A stretch of 64,000 bases of DNA from contig NZ_JACAPR010000010.1 in the NCBI RefSeq assembly GCF_013385635.1, forward strand, positions 558,001-622,000. The letters are read 5' to 3'. Under the pieces are notes generated by a model. It was not told the origin of the DNA. It saw only the letters and a list, made by a program, of their open reading frames with translations, and searched no databases. The translations under genes were made by a program, and so were the position numbers. Source of the DNA: Pseudomonas gingeri (lineage in GTDB: Bacteria; Pseudomonadota; Gammaproteobacteria; Pseudomonadales; Pseudomonadaceae). Within the stretch, counting starts at the first letter, position 1. The number at the start of each line of letters is the position of its first letter. Shown one piece after another: positions 1-8,320 of this stretch.

Positions 1-1
1 C

Positions 2-2044
2 ACACCGATGATCAACGCCATCGGTGTGCTGGGCTGGGGCGTCGGCGGCCTGGAAGGGCAGGCGGCGATGCTTGGCGAGCCGGTGCCGATTCCCTATCCA
101 CAGGTGGTGGGGATCCGGGTCAGCAATGCCTTGCGCCCCGGCGTCAGCGCCACCGATCTGGCATTGACCGTGACCGAGTTGCTGCGCCGGCGCAGCATGG
201 TGGGCAAGTTCGTCGAGTTCACCGGGCCGGGACTGGCGTCCCTGAGTTGGGCGGCACGGGGCACGGTGGCGAATATGGCGCCGGAGTACGGTGCCACCGT
301 GGTGTTTTTCCCGTTCGATGACGAGACCCTGTCCTATCTCACCCTCAGTGCGCGCCCGACCGCCCTGGTCAGCAAGGTCTCGGCCTATATGGCGGCGCAG
401 TCCCTGTGGCGCAGGGAAAGCGATGCCGAGCCGCAGTTCGACGAGTTGATCGAGCTGGACCTGGCCACGGTCGAGCCCAGCGTCGCCGGCCCTCACCAGC
501 CGCATCAGCGCCAGTCCCTGGCGACGGCGGCGGCTTCGTTTCATCAGCAGATCCCCACCGATACCGAACAGCGCTTTTTCGAAGCCTCGTTCGACGTGCC
601 CATCGGCCATGGCGCGGTGGTGATGTCGGCCATCACCAGTTGCACCAACACCGCCAACCCGGCGCAGATGATCCAGGCCGGCCTGCTGGCCCGCAATGCC
701 CGGGCCCGTGGGGTGGGGCGCAAGCCCTGGGTCAAGACATCGCTGTCCCCCGGCTCGCGGGTCGTCGCCGATTACCTGGAGGACGCCGACCTGCTGCGGG
801 ATTTCGCCGCGCTCGGTTTTGAACTGGCGGGCTTTGGCTGCATGACCTGCATCGGCAACTCCGGCAGCCTGGAAAGTCATGTGGAGACGTTTGCCGACCA
901 GGGCCTGAAAGGCGTGGTGGTGCTTTCGGGCAACCGCAACTTCGAAGGCCGGGTCAACCCGAAGGTCCCCGCCGGCTACCTGGCGTCGCCGGCGCTTTGC
1001 GTGGCCTATGCGATTGCCGGCAGCATCGATATCGACATGTCGAGCCAGCCGCTGGCAGTGGATGGCGAGGGGCGACCGGTGTACCTGCATGAGCTGATGC
1101 CGAGCGAGATCGAAGTCGAGGCGCTGGTGAGCAAGGTGGTCCGGCCGTCGCTGTTCCGCCAGCGCCAGGAATTGCTCTGGCAGGGCACGCATCACTGGCA
1201 GGCCCTGGAAGCCGACGGCAGTGTGCAGTTCGCCTGGCAGCCGCAGTCCACCTACCTGCGTCGCCCGCAGTACCTGGCGGGAATCGGCGCCGAGCCCGCG
1301 GCCTCGCTGTCCATCGCCAATGCCCGCGCCCTGGTGGTACTGGGCGACAATGTCACCACCGACCATATCTCGCCGGCCGGGACAATTCCCGCCGAGAGTC
1401 TGGCCGGCCACTGGTTGCGCGAGCGCGGCGAAGCCCTGGCGGACCTCAACCAGTATTCGACCCGGCGCAGCAACCACGAGGTGATGGTGCGGGGAGCTTT
1501 CACCAATCCGCGCCTGAACAACCTGTTGGATGCCGACCAGCCGGCGCGCCAGGGCGTGTGGGCATGGAACGCCGACCGCAGCGAATACCTGCCGCTGTAC
1601 CAGGCGGCGCAGAATTACATCGCCCGTGGCACGCCAACGGTACTGCTGGCCGGGATCAACTATGGCGCCGGTTCCAGCCGTGACTGGGCGGCCAAGGTGC
1701 TCAGTCTGCTGGGTATCAAGGTCGTCGTGGCGCGCAGTATCGAGCGTATTCACCGCAGCAACCTGATCGGCATGGGCGTGCTGCCGCTGGTGTTCAAGAG
1801 CGGCGCCGGAGCCATGGACCTGCGCCTGGACGGCAGCGAAGCCCTGACCTTCGAGGGCCTCGATCAACTGAGTGTGGGCGAGAACCCGATCACCCTGGTG
1901 ATCCGGCGGGTGGACGGTAAGCTTTCATCCGCTGATCTGCTGTTGCGCCTCGACTCGTTGCAGGAGCTTGGGTACCTTGAGCACGGCGGTGTATTGCCGT
2001 TTGTCGTGCGTAAAACCGTGAAGCGGACTCGTCAAGGAGAGTGA
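2..2044 (+). CDS. Aconitate hydratase family protein (AcnA-type), 5' end outside the window
   Basis: This is the C-terminal three quarters of an iron-sulfur hydro-lyase of the aconitase A/IRP1 family. The frame is open from base 2 (codons T-P before the first ATG at 8), so the true start lies upstream; about 200 residues are missing compared with an AcnA of about 890. Cluster ligands are visible in SCTNTANP and in GFGCMTCIGNS, and the swivel-domain active-site loop is GAGSSRDWAAK. It is clearly diverged from the housekeeping AcnA and from the methylcitrate-pathway AcnD as I recall them, so citrate/isocitrate is likely but not certain as substrate. Its stop codon is one base before the next start, so the two genes are probably cotranscribed. 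Confidence 0.9.
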   Translation, partial: TPMINAIGVLGWGVGGLEGQAAMLGEPVPIPYPQVVGIRVSNALRPGVSATDLALTVTELLRRRSMVGKFVEFTGPGLASLSWAARGTVANMAPEYGATVVFFPFDDETLSYLTLSARPTALVSKVSAYMAAQSLWRRESDAEPQFDELIELDLATVEPSVAGPHQPHQRQSLATAAASFHQQIPTDTEQRFFEASFDVPIGHGAVVMSAITSCTNTANPAQMIQAGLLARNARARGVGRKPWVKTSLSPGSRVVADYLEDADLLRDFAALGFELAGFGCMTCIGNSGSLESHVETFADQGLKGVVVLSGNRNFEGRVNPKVPAGYLASPALCVAYAIAGSIDIDMSSQPLAVDGEGRPVYLHELMPSEIEVEALVSKVVRPSLFRQRQELLWQGTHHWQALEADGSVQFAWQPQSTYLRRPQYLAGIGAEPAASLSIANARALVVLGDNVTTDHISPAGTIPAESLAGHWLRERGEALADLNQYSTRRSNHEVMVRGAFTNPRLNNLLDADQPARQGVWAWNADRSEYLPLYQAAQNYIARGTPTVLLAGINYGAGSSRDWAAKVLSLLGIKVVVARSIERIHRSNLIGMGVLPLVFKSGAGAMDLRLDGSEALTFEGLDQLSVGENPITLVIRRVDGKLSSADLLLRLDSLQELGYLEHGGVLPFVVRKTVKRTRQGE

Positions 2045-2045
2045 T

Positions 2046-2768
2046 GTGCAACCGATCGATCCCCAGGTACTGCAACAACTGGCCCCCGAGGGTGTTCTGC
2101 GGGCCGCGATCAACTACGGCAACCCGGTGCTCGCGCAGCGTGGTGACGATGGCCGGCCCCGTGGCGTTTCGGTGCGGCTGGCCGAGGCCCTGGCACAGGA
2201 ACTCGGTGTGCCCCTGGAGACGGTCTGCTTCGAGGCGGCGGGCAAGGTCTTCGCCGCGTTGGCGCAAAACACCTGGAGCCTGGCTTTCCTTGCCATCGAA
2301 CCGGTGCGCGAGCGTGAGATCGCTTTCAGCGCACCTTATGTGATCATCAAGGGCACCTACCTGGTGGCGGCGGATGCGCCGTTCACCGAGGTGGCGCAAC
2401 TGGATGCACCGGGGCGGCGGATCGCGGTCGGCCAGGGCGCGGCCTATGATCTCTACCTGAGCCGCACCGTGCAGCACGCCGAACTGGTGCGTGCGCCGAC
2501 CTCGGCGGGTGCGGTGGATCTTTTCATCGAGCAGGGGCTGGATGCGGCGGCGGGCGTGCGTGACTACCTGCGTAGCGTGGTCGGTGAGCGTTGGCGGCTG
2601 CTGGAAGACGACTTCATGACGATCCGCCAGGCGGTGGCCGTACCGGTGGCCCATCAGGCCGCGGCGGCGTTCGTCAGGTCCTTTGTCGAGCGGCAGAAGG
2701 CGAGCGGGGCGGTGGCAGAGGCGCTACTGGCCAGCGGACAGAGTGCCGAGCTGGTAGCGCCGCGGTAA
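2046..2768 (+). CDS. Solute-binding-like protein without signal peptide (SBP family 3 fold)
   Basis: A 240-residue protein resembling the bacterial extracellular solute-binding proteins of family 3 (polar amino-acid type): an early GVLRAAINYGNP strand, a GVSVRLAEALAQELG helix and the typical RE-IAFSAPYV segment. Unlike transport SBPs it begins directly with the mature domain and has no signal peptide or lipobox, so a cytoplasmic ligand-binding role is inferred. The GTG start at 2046 is supported by AAGGAGA five bases upstream, and it begins one base after the aconitase stop, which argues for translational coupling. Function unknown; the neighbour suggests binding of a carboxylic acid or related metabolite. 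Confidence 0.75.
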   Translation: MQPIDPQVLQQLAPEGVLRAAINYGNPVLAQRGDDGRPRGVSVRLAEALAQELGVPLETVCFEAAGKVFAALAQNTWSLAFLAIEPVREREIAFSAPYVIIKGTYLVAADAPFTEVAQLDAPGRRIAVGQGAAYDLYLSRTVQHAELVRAPTSAGAVDLFIEQGLDAAAGVRDYLRSVVGERWRLLEDDFMTIRQAVAVPVAHQAAAAFVRSFVERQKASGAVAEALLASGQSAELVAPR

Positions 2769-2784
2769 TCGCTGCCCCCACCTT

Positions 2785-2811
2785 CGGCAAGTGCAGGTCG
2801 TGCACTTGCCG
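2785..2811. terminator. Perfect 11-bp stem-loop after the aconitase operon
   Basis: CGGCAAGTGCA and its exact reverse complement are separated by a 5-base loop, 16 bases after the stop codon of the solute-binding-like gene. There is no T-tract, so it may be a weak or Rho-assisted terminator or an mRNA-stabilising hairpin. Confidence 0.5.
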
Positions 2812-2975
2812 ATGCAGCCGCTGGATATTCGTTGCATCAGGGAAAGTGTGGGAAGTTATTAAGGATTGAGTGCCAACTGTTAAAAACTTTAAAGAATGTA
2901 AAAGTTTGTATAGTTGTATTTTTTAATAGCCGATTTGTTTGCGCTGACACTGGAGTTTATCGACCCTAGCGCGTC

Positions 2976-2981
2976 TATAAT
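2976..2981 (+). promoter_or_regulatory. Candidate -10 (TATAAT) for the two-component operon
   Basis: A consensus TATAAT lies about 34 bases before the response-regulator ATG in an otherwise AT-rich leader (2870-2945). No good -35 hexamer is seen at 16-18 bases upstream, which would fit an activator-dependent promoter. Confidence 0.4.
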
Positions 2982-3014
2982 GCGCGCACTCTATATATCT
3001 GCAGATTGTCACTT

Positions 3015-3722
3015 ATGGAAAGTTCGGCATTGAGCAAAGTATTGCTCGTTGAAGATGACCTCAAGCTTGCGGCCCTGGTGGCGCAGTTCCTGTCCCAGCA
3101 CGGTTTCGACGTGCGCACGGTACATCGCGGCGACGTGGCATTGGCGGCTTTCCAGGAGTTCAAGCCGCGGATCGTGGTGCTCGACCTGATGCTGCCAGGG
3201 CAGAGCGGCCTGCAAGTGTGCCGCGATATCCGCGCCATCGCGGACACACCGATCGTGATCCTCACGGCCAAGGAAGATGACCTCGACCATATCCTCGGCC
3301 TGGAATCCGGTGCCGACGATTATGTGATCAAGCCGATCAAGCCCCCGGTGCTGCTGGCCCGACTGCGTGCCTTGCAGCGTCGCCAGACACCGGATGCCTG
3401 CGCGCGGGGCACTCTCGAATTCGGCCGCCTGAGCATCGACCGCAGTTGCCGCGAAGTACGCCTGGCCGGCGAGCTGATCGAACTGACCACCATGGAGTTC
3501 GAACTGCTCTGGCTGCTGGCCAATGCCGCCGGGGAAATCCTTTCCCGCGATGACATTCTCAACCGGATTCGGGGCATTGCCTTCGATGGCCTGAACCGCA
3601 GCGTCGATGTCTATGTCAGCAAACTGCGCAACAAGTTGCATGACAATCCCCGCGAACCGGTGTGCATCAAGACCATCTGGGGTAAGGGCTACCTGTTCAA
3701 TCCGTTCGGCTGGGAGTTGTAG
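3015..3722 (+). CDS. rstA: OmpR-family response regulator, RstA-like
   Basis: 235 residues: receiver domain with acidic pair ED (about residues 13-15), phospho-acceptor Asp57 in VVLDLMLPG, conserved Lys in DDYVIKP, then a winged-helix DNA-binding domain ending in KTIWGKGYLFNP. The recognition region (RGIAFDGLNRSVDVYVSKLRNKLHDN, given here only as landmarks RG, DGLNRSVD and KLHDN) closely follows E. coli RstA as I recall it, so the RstA subfamily is favoured. A TTG nine bases upstream could extend the frame, but ATG at 3015 is the natural start. The kinase gene begins immediately after its stop codon, indicating an operon. The signal sensed is unknown. Confidence 0.88.
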   Translation: MESSALSKVLLVEDDLKLAALVAQFLSQHGFDVRTVHRGDVALAAFQEFKPRIVVLDLMLPGQSGLQVCRDIRAIADTPIVILTAKEDDLDHILGLESGADDYVIKPIKPPVLLARLRALQRRQTPDACARGTLEFGRLSIDRSCREVRLAGELIELTTMEFELLWLLANAAGEILSRDDILNRIRGIAFDGLNRSVDVYVSKLRNKLHDNPREPVCIKTIWGKGYLFNPFGWEL

Positions 3723-5018
3723 ATGCTGCGCCTGTTCCTGCGTCTGTACATTTTCCTGGCGCTGGGCTTCGGTGGCGCTATCTATACGGTCAACTACGTG
3801 TTCACCGAGTTGCTCAACGGCCCGACCGAGGCCCTCAACCGTGAGTCGGTGCGGGGCCAGGCCTATGCCCTGGTCAAGGACCTGCGACCGCTCGACAAGG
3901 CCGGGCGCGAGCAGCAATTGCTGGAATGGAAGCCGCATTACGGGTTGAGCCTGAGCCTGGTGGAGACCGATACCCTGGATCTCACCGACCGCGAGAAGAA
4001 ACTGCTGGCCAGCAACCAACTGGTGGTCCGCGAGCAGTTCACCGAGTACATCACGCGGATCGACGACGGCTCGCAACTGCTGAGTATCAAGCTGCCGCCC
4101 GAGCCGAGCATGACCGTGCCGTACACCATCGCGGCCTACCTGATGCTTGGCCTCCTGGTGGGGATCGTGCTGTTCTTCTGGGTGCGTCCGCACTGGCGCG
4201 ACCTGGAACGGCTGCGCCTGGCAGCTCAGCGTTTCGGCAACAATGACCTGAGCGCGCGGCTGCATCTGCCCCGGCGTTCGAACATCTACGAACTGGCCGA
4301 GCATTTCAACCAGATGGCCGCGCGTATCGAAGGCCTGATCGACAACCAGCGCGAGCTGACCAACGCGGTGTCCCATGAGCTGCGCACGCCCATCGCGCGG
4401 TTGTCGTTCGAGCTGGACCAACTGCGCCAGCATATCGATCCGCAGGTCAGTGGCGAACTGATCAGCGACATGCACGCCGACCTGGGCGAGCTGGAGGACA
4501 TGGTTTCCGAACTGCTGACCTACGCCAGCCTGGAACACGGTGCCGGGGAGAACCGCCGCGAGATCATCGAGGCCCACAGCTGGCTCGACAGCGTGGTGGG
4601 CAGCGTGGCCCTGGAAGCGGAGGCCGCCGGCGTGCAACTGACCATTGCCGCCTGCGAAGTCGAGAGCGTGTGCATCGAGCCGCGTTTCATGGCCCGGGCG
4701 GTGATCAACCTGCTGCGCAATGCCATTCGTTATGCCGAAGGGCGGGTGCAGGTATCGTTGACGCGTCATGAAGACCATTACCAGGTGCTGGTCTGTGACG
4801 ACGGCCCCGGTGTGCCGGCGGAGGGCCGGCTGAAGATCTTCGAGCCGTTCCTGCGCCTGGATGCCAGTCGCGACCGTCGCACCGGCGGCTTCGGCCTCGG
4901 GCTGGCGTTGGTGCGGCGGGTTTCGCAATGGCATGGCGGCCACGTCGAGGTGCGGGATTCGCAGTGGGGTGGAGCCTCGTTCCGCCTGACCTGGATGCAT
5001 GTGGAACAGGCTCGCTGA
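3723..5018 (+). CDS. rstB: Membrane sensor histidine kinase, RstB-like
   Basis: 431 residues. One transmembrane helix at 5-25, a periplasmic sensor region of about 110 residues, a second helix near 138-160 (YTIAAYLMLGLLVGIVLFFW), then HAMP, a dimerisation/phosphoacceptor helix with SHELRTP (His near residue 218), and an HATPase domain with N box NLLRNAIRYAEG, DDGPGV and GGFGLGLALV. The WVRPHWRDLERLRLAAQRFG linker resembles the RstB linker. The ATG follows the regulator's stop directly, so the pair is cotranscribed and forms a cognate system acting at the inner membrane. Confidence 0.9.
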   Translation: MLRLFLRLYIFLALGFGGAIYTVNYVFTELLNGPTEALNRESVRGQAYALVKDLRPLDKAGREQQLLEWKPHYGLSLSLVETDTLDLTDREKKLLASNQLVVREQFTEYITRIDDGSQLLSIKLPPEPSMTVPYTIAAYLMLGLLVGIVLFFWVRPHWRDLERLRLAAQRFGNNDLSARLHLPRRSNIYELAEHFNQMAARIEGLIDNQRELTNAVSHELRTPIARLSFELDQLRQHIDPQVSGELISDMHADLGELEDMVSELLTYASLEHGAGENRREIIEAHSWLDSVVGSVALEAEAAGVQLTIAACEVESVCIEPRFMARAVINLLRNAIRYAEGRVQVSLTRHEDHYQVLVCDDGPGVPAEGRLKIFEPFLRLDASRDRRTGGFGLGLALVRRVSQWHGGHVEVRDSQWGGASFRLTWMHVEQAR

Positions 5019-5044
5019 CGGTCGCTTCGACAACATCGCAACCC

Positions 5045-5129
5045 CGTAGGAGCCGGCTTGCCGGCGATGAGGCCAGTAAGTCTTGCATCGTCTGATCGGC
5101 CGCTATCGCCAGCAAGCCGGCTCCTACGG
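5045..5129. repeat. REPIN: two inverted REP elements
   Basis: GTAGGAGCCGGCTTGCCGGC (5046-5065) and its near-complement at about 5109-5128 are separated by about 43 bases. This is the classical Pseudomonas REP sequence in the inverted-pair (REPIN) arrangement, lying between the kinase stop and the convergent hydrolase gene. Confidence 0.85.
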
Positions 5130-5182
5130 TGAGCGCGTCCGGAAGGTAGGGGCCAGCGGACCCATCAATCGCGCCACCGATA

Positions 5183-7012
5183 TCAGAAAATCAGGCTGGG
5201 AGAGGATTCGGCAGCACGTTTGAAGCGGTAGCCCAGGGCGCTGATACCCAGCACCTGGCGGCTGACGGTGTCGCCCAGGCCCAGGCCGTTGCCGGCGAGC
5301 ACCGCGTGGGCGTTGTCGATGGGGGTGAGGATGAACTCCGTCAGTTCCTGCTCGTTGATCCGCCCGCGCATCAGCAGGAAGCCATCTTCGACACGGATAC
5401 TCACGCCGCTCAGGGCCGCCTCGGGCTCGTCGGAATTGATCACCTGGTACTCGCCCACGGTGTTCAGCCAGCCCCTGGGCAGGGGCACCGGCTCGATGCG
5501 CTCGCCGAGGTGCATCAATTGCCCGTGGCTGCGGGCGGTGAGGATCTGCCGGCCCTGGACCGTGGTGACGTCCATCTGCAGGCGGCCGAGTTCACCGAGG
5601 TCCACCGGCCAGAAGCCCAGCAGTTTTTTCTCGGCGCGCAGCCAGCCCTGTTCATCGCGCAGCAGCTCGAAGCGGTTGCCGGCCAGGTCGGCGTAAAGCC
5701 GCTGGCGCTCTTGCCGAATCCGCAGGACACCGGAGGGCGTGGCATAGAATCCCTCCACTCGCTGCCGGTCGATATCGCTGGGGATCGTGCGCGTGCCGGC
5801 GGCCACCGTCGATTTCTCTTCGCAGGCTTCGGTGCAGGCGCTTTGCCCGGCATGGGCCTGGAGCATCATGCGCAGCGAACGGGTGGTCAGGGAGGCGACC
5901 AGTTCGGCACTGGTGTCGGAGTTGGCCATGACGATCACCGCCAGTTGCTGGTCGGGCAGCAGGCTGACCTGGGCGACGAAATCGCCACTGGCGCCGCTGT
6001 GCTGGAACGTCCGCACGCCGGGAGCGACGACCTCGTCGCCGCAGGGCGCGAGGAACCAGCCCAGCCCCATCTGGCAGTCGAAGTCCAGGGCGTTGCCACG
6101 GTTCTGCTGGCGGAACATTTCCTGCACCGATTGCGCCTCCAGGATCCGCCGGCCCTTGTAGGTCCCCTCGGCGAACAGCATCTGCACGTAGTGGCTCAGA
6201 TCACGGGGACTGGCCCACAGGCCGCCGGCGGAGAGGTCGCGGATCTCCGTGTCGGGGCGTGGCGAGCCGCCCTGGTAGCCCTGGGCCCGGAACGGTTGGC
6301 GGTCGCCGTCGCCGATAAAACTCGACTGGGTCATTTCCAACGGCTTGAGCAGGGTTTTCTGCAGCTGGTTCTCGAAGGTTTCGCCGCTGCTGCGTTCGAT
6401 AGCGGCGCCCGCCAGGGCATAACCCAGGTTCGAGTAGGCCACTTGCCGGCCGGGCGGGTTGCTCAGCCAGAGGCCCGAGACCCGTTGTGGCAACTGGTCG
6501 AGGGCCGACGGCGTGCGCAGGTCGCGCAGGTATTCCCCGGGCAGGCCGGACTGATGGCTGAGCAGGCGGCGCAGGGTCACGGCTTTGTCCGCGTCCTGCT
6601 GGTGTTCGTGGAAGCGCGAGCGGACGTAGAACTCCTTGAGCGTGTCCTGCAGCGGCGCATCCAGGGCCAGCCGCCGTTGCTCGACCAGTTGCAGGGCGGC
6701 GGTGGCGGTCAGCAACTTGGAAATGGAGCCGGCGCGAAACGCCGTATGATCGGTGACCCGCACGCCGTCTTCCTTGTCGGCATAACCGAAGCCTCGGGCC
6801 CAGATCGTTTCCTGGCCGGCGACCAGGGCAATGGACAGCCCCGGGACCTTGCGCTCGGCCATTTCCTCGGGGATCTGCGCCTGCAGGTAACGGATGATGC
6901 TGCTGTAGTCACCCTTTTCCAGGGGCGGTGTCGGTGCCGGTGGCTGGCCGTTGCACCCCATGCTGCCCAACAGGAAGCTGATCAGGGGAAGCGTGCGGAG
7001 CGAGCGGAACAT
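5183..7012 (-). CDS. Serine hydrolase lipoprotein of the beta-lactamase/DD-peptidase fold
   Basis: 609 residues with a lipoprotein signal (hydrophobic stretch to SMGC, Cys20), so it should be lipid-anchored in the periplasm or outer membrane. The N-terminal domain belongs to the class C beta-lactamase-related serine hydrolases: SxxK as S96-I-S-K99, YxN as YSNLGY, and HSG as QHSGASGDF. A C-terminal domain of about 200 residues resembles the accessory beta-barrel region of such esterase/peptidase-like proteins. The substrate (peptidoglycan fragment, D-amino-acid peptide or ester) cannot be told from sequence. It is transcribed alone, convergent to the kinase. Confidence 0.82.
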   Translation of the reverse strand: MFRSLRTLPLISFLLGSMGCNGQPPAPTPPLEKGDYSSIIRYLQAQIPEEMAERKVPGLSIALVAGQETIWARGFGYADKEDGVRVTDHTAFRAGSISKLLTATAALQLVEQRRLALDAPLQDTLKEFYVRSRFHEHQQDADKAVTLRRLLSHQSGLPGEYLRDLRTPSALDQLPQRVSGLWLSNPPGRQVAYSNLGYALAGAAIERSSGETFENQLQKTLLKPLEMTQSSFIGDGDRQPFRAQGYQGGSPRPDTEIRDLSAGGLWASPRDLSHYVQMLFAEGTYKGRRILEAQSVQEMFRQQNRGNALDFDCQMGLGWFLAPCGDEVVAPGVRTFQHSGASGDFVAQVSLLPDQQLAVIVMANSDTSAELVASLTTRSLRMMLQAHAGQSACTEACEEKSTVAAGTRTIPSDIDRQRVEGFYATPSGVLRIRQERQRLYADLAGNRFELLRDEQGWLRAEKKLLGFWPVDLGELGRLQMDVTTVQGRQILTARSHGQLMHLGERIEPVPLPRGWLNTVGEYQVINSDEPEAALSGVSIRVEDGFLLMRGRINEQELTEFILTPIDNAHAVLAGNGLGLGDTVSRQVLGISALGYRFKRAAESSPSLIF

Positions 7013-7318
7013 GGGGCACCCGGAAGGAATGAGAATAATCCCATCCTAGGGCCGGTTGCGGTGACGGTCTTTGAGTGGTTTGTCGGGAAACTGTCAAAGA
7101 GTGTTAAGCAGCCGGCGGCGCGTCGGTTGTCCCGTCAGGCCCACGATAGGTGCGCTATGCGTTGATCTAAGCCATACCCTTAGGCCCGGTTGCGTATAGG
7201 CTGGCGGATTATCGGACGTAGTTCTCAATAAAACCTTGGCCATACACGTCTTTTGTGAAAGTTATGGCATCATGCCACTAATCTTTTCCCTGATACCCAA
7301 TACGATGAGCACCGGTCT
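7013..7318. other. Intergenic region with a short palindrome
   Basis: About 300 bases between the divergent hydrolase and response-regulator genes. The only structure seen is a 13-base palindrome TGGCAT-C-ATGCCA at 7265-7277, 42 bases before the GTG start. No convincing promoter hexamers, RNA gene or repeat is visible. Confidence 0.4.
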
Positions 7319-8317
7319 GTGTCAGTGATTCCCCTACTTGTCTGTGACGACTCGAGCATGGCGCGCAAGCAGGTGCTGCGTGCGCTGCCGGCGGACTGGC
7401 CGGTGTCGATCACCGAGGCGAGCGATGGGCGCCAGGGGTTGGAGGCGATACGCCGGGGGTTGGGGCAGGTGGTGTTGCTCGACCTGACCATGCCGGAAAT
7501 GGACGGCTACCAGGTGCTGGCGGCGATGCGCGCCGAAGGGCTGACGGCCAAGGTCATCGTGATTTCCGGGGACGTCCAGGAGGAAGCGGTGCGCCGGGTG
7601 CGGGCACTGGGCGCCCTGGCCTTCCTGAAGAAACCGTTCGATGAAAGCGAACTGCGCCATACCCTGGGCGAGTTGGGCCTGTTGGGCGCGCCGGGCCTGT
7701 CCCTGGCCGCGCCGCGCCAGGCGCCCAGTATGGAAATCAGCTTTCGCGATGCCTTTCGCGAAACCGTCAACGTCGCCATCGGCCGCGCGGCGGCGCTGAT
7801 TGCCAAGGTCCTGGGCGTGTTCGTCCAGTTGCCGGTGCCCAATGTGAACATCCTCGAAGTCGGCGAGCTGCACATGGCCTTGATGGACGCCGGCAGTTGC
7901 CAGCAGCTCACCGCCATCTGCCAGGGCTTTATCGGCAGCGGCATCGCCGGTGAAGCGCTGTTGATGTTCCATGACTCGGAAATCGCCGATATGGCCGAGT
8001 TGATGAAACGCCAGGGCCCCGAGTATTCGGACCTGGAGATGCTGCTGGACCTGTCGAGCGTGTTGATCGGCGCGTGCCTGAGCAGTATCGCCGAGCAGAT
8101 CGACGTGGTGTTCTCCCAGGGCCATCCACAGATCCTCGGGCAGCACGCGGCCATCGACGACCTGATCCGGGTCAACCAGCAACGCTGGAAAAAGACTCTG
8201 GCGGTGGAGATCAGCTACAGCCTGGAAGGGCACGATATACACTTCGACCTGCTGTTGCTGTTCACGGAAGATTCGATCGAGCGGTTGACCCATAAACTCG
8301 CCTACCTGATGAACTGA
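7319..8317 (+). CDS. Response regulator with C-terminal CheC/CheX-like domain
   Basis: 332 residues. The receiver domain carries DD at 10-11, Asp55 in VVLLDLTMPEMDG, and Lys in AFLKKPFD. After a short linker (about residues 130-145) comes a domain of about 180 residues with the ALIAKVLGVFV...LEVGELHMAL pattern and LEMLLDLSSVLIGACLSSI, which resembles the CheC/CheX family of CheY-P phosphatases. The start is GTG at 7319; a second in-frame GTG lies at 7325. Only three bases separate it from the downstream diguanylate cyclase, so the two are an operon; the regulator probably controls or senses phosphorylation upstream of c-di-GMP output. Confidence 0.8.
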   Translation: MSVIPLLVCDDSSMARKQVLRALPADWPVSITEASDGRQGLEAIRRGLGQVVLLDLTMPEMDGYQVLAAMRAEGLTAKVIVISGDVQEEAVRRVRALGALAFLKKPFDESELRHTLGELGLLGAPGLSLAAPRQAPSMEISFRDAFRETVNVAIGRAAALIAKVLGVFVQLPVPNVNILEVGELHMALMDAGSCQQLTAICQGFIGSGIAGEALLMFHDSEIADMAELMKRQGPEYSDLEMLLDLSSVLIGACLSSIAEQIDVVFSQGHPQILGQHAAIDDLIRVNQQRWKKTLAVEISYSLEGHDIHFDLLLLFTEDSIERLTHKLAYLMN

Positions 8318-8320
8318 GCC

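Noticed and set aside
2046..2768. Periplasmic ABC-transporter binding protein
   Set aside because: No signal peptide in any start choice and no permease or ATPase next to it.
3009..5036. Very long open frame antisense to the two-component genes
   Set aside because: Mirror of the coding strand caused by high GC at third positions; the sense frames carry all receiver and kinase motifs.
5306..7165. 619-codon frame antisense to the serine hydrolase gene
   Set aside because: No recognisable domain and low-complexity composition; the opposite strand encodes SxxK, YxN and HSG motifs.
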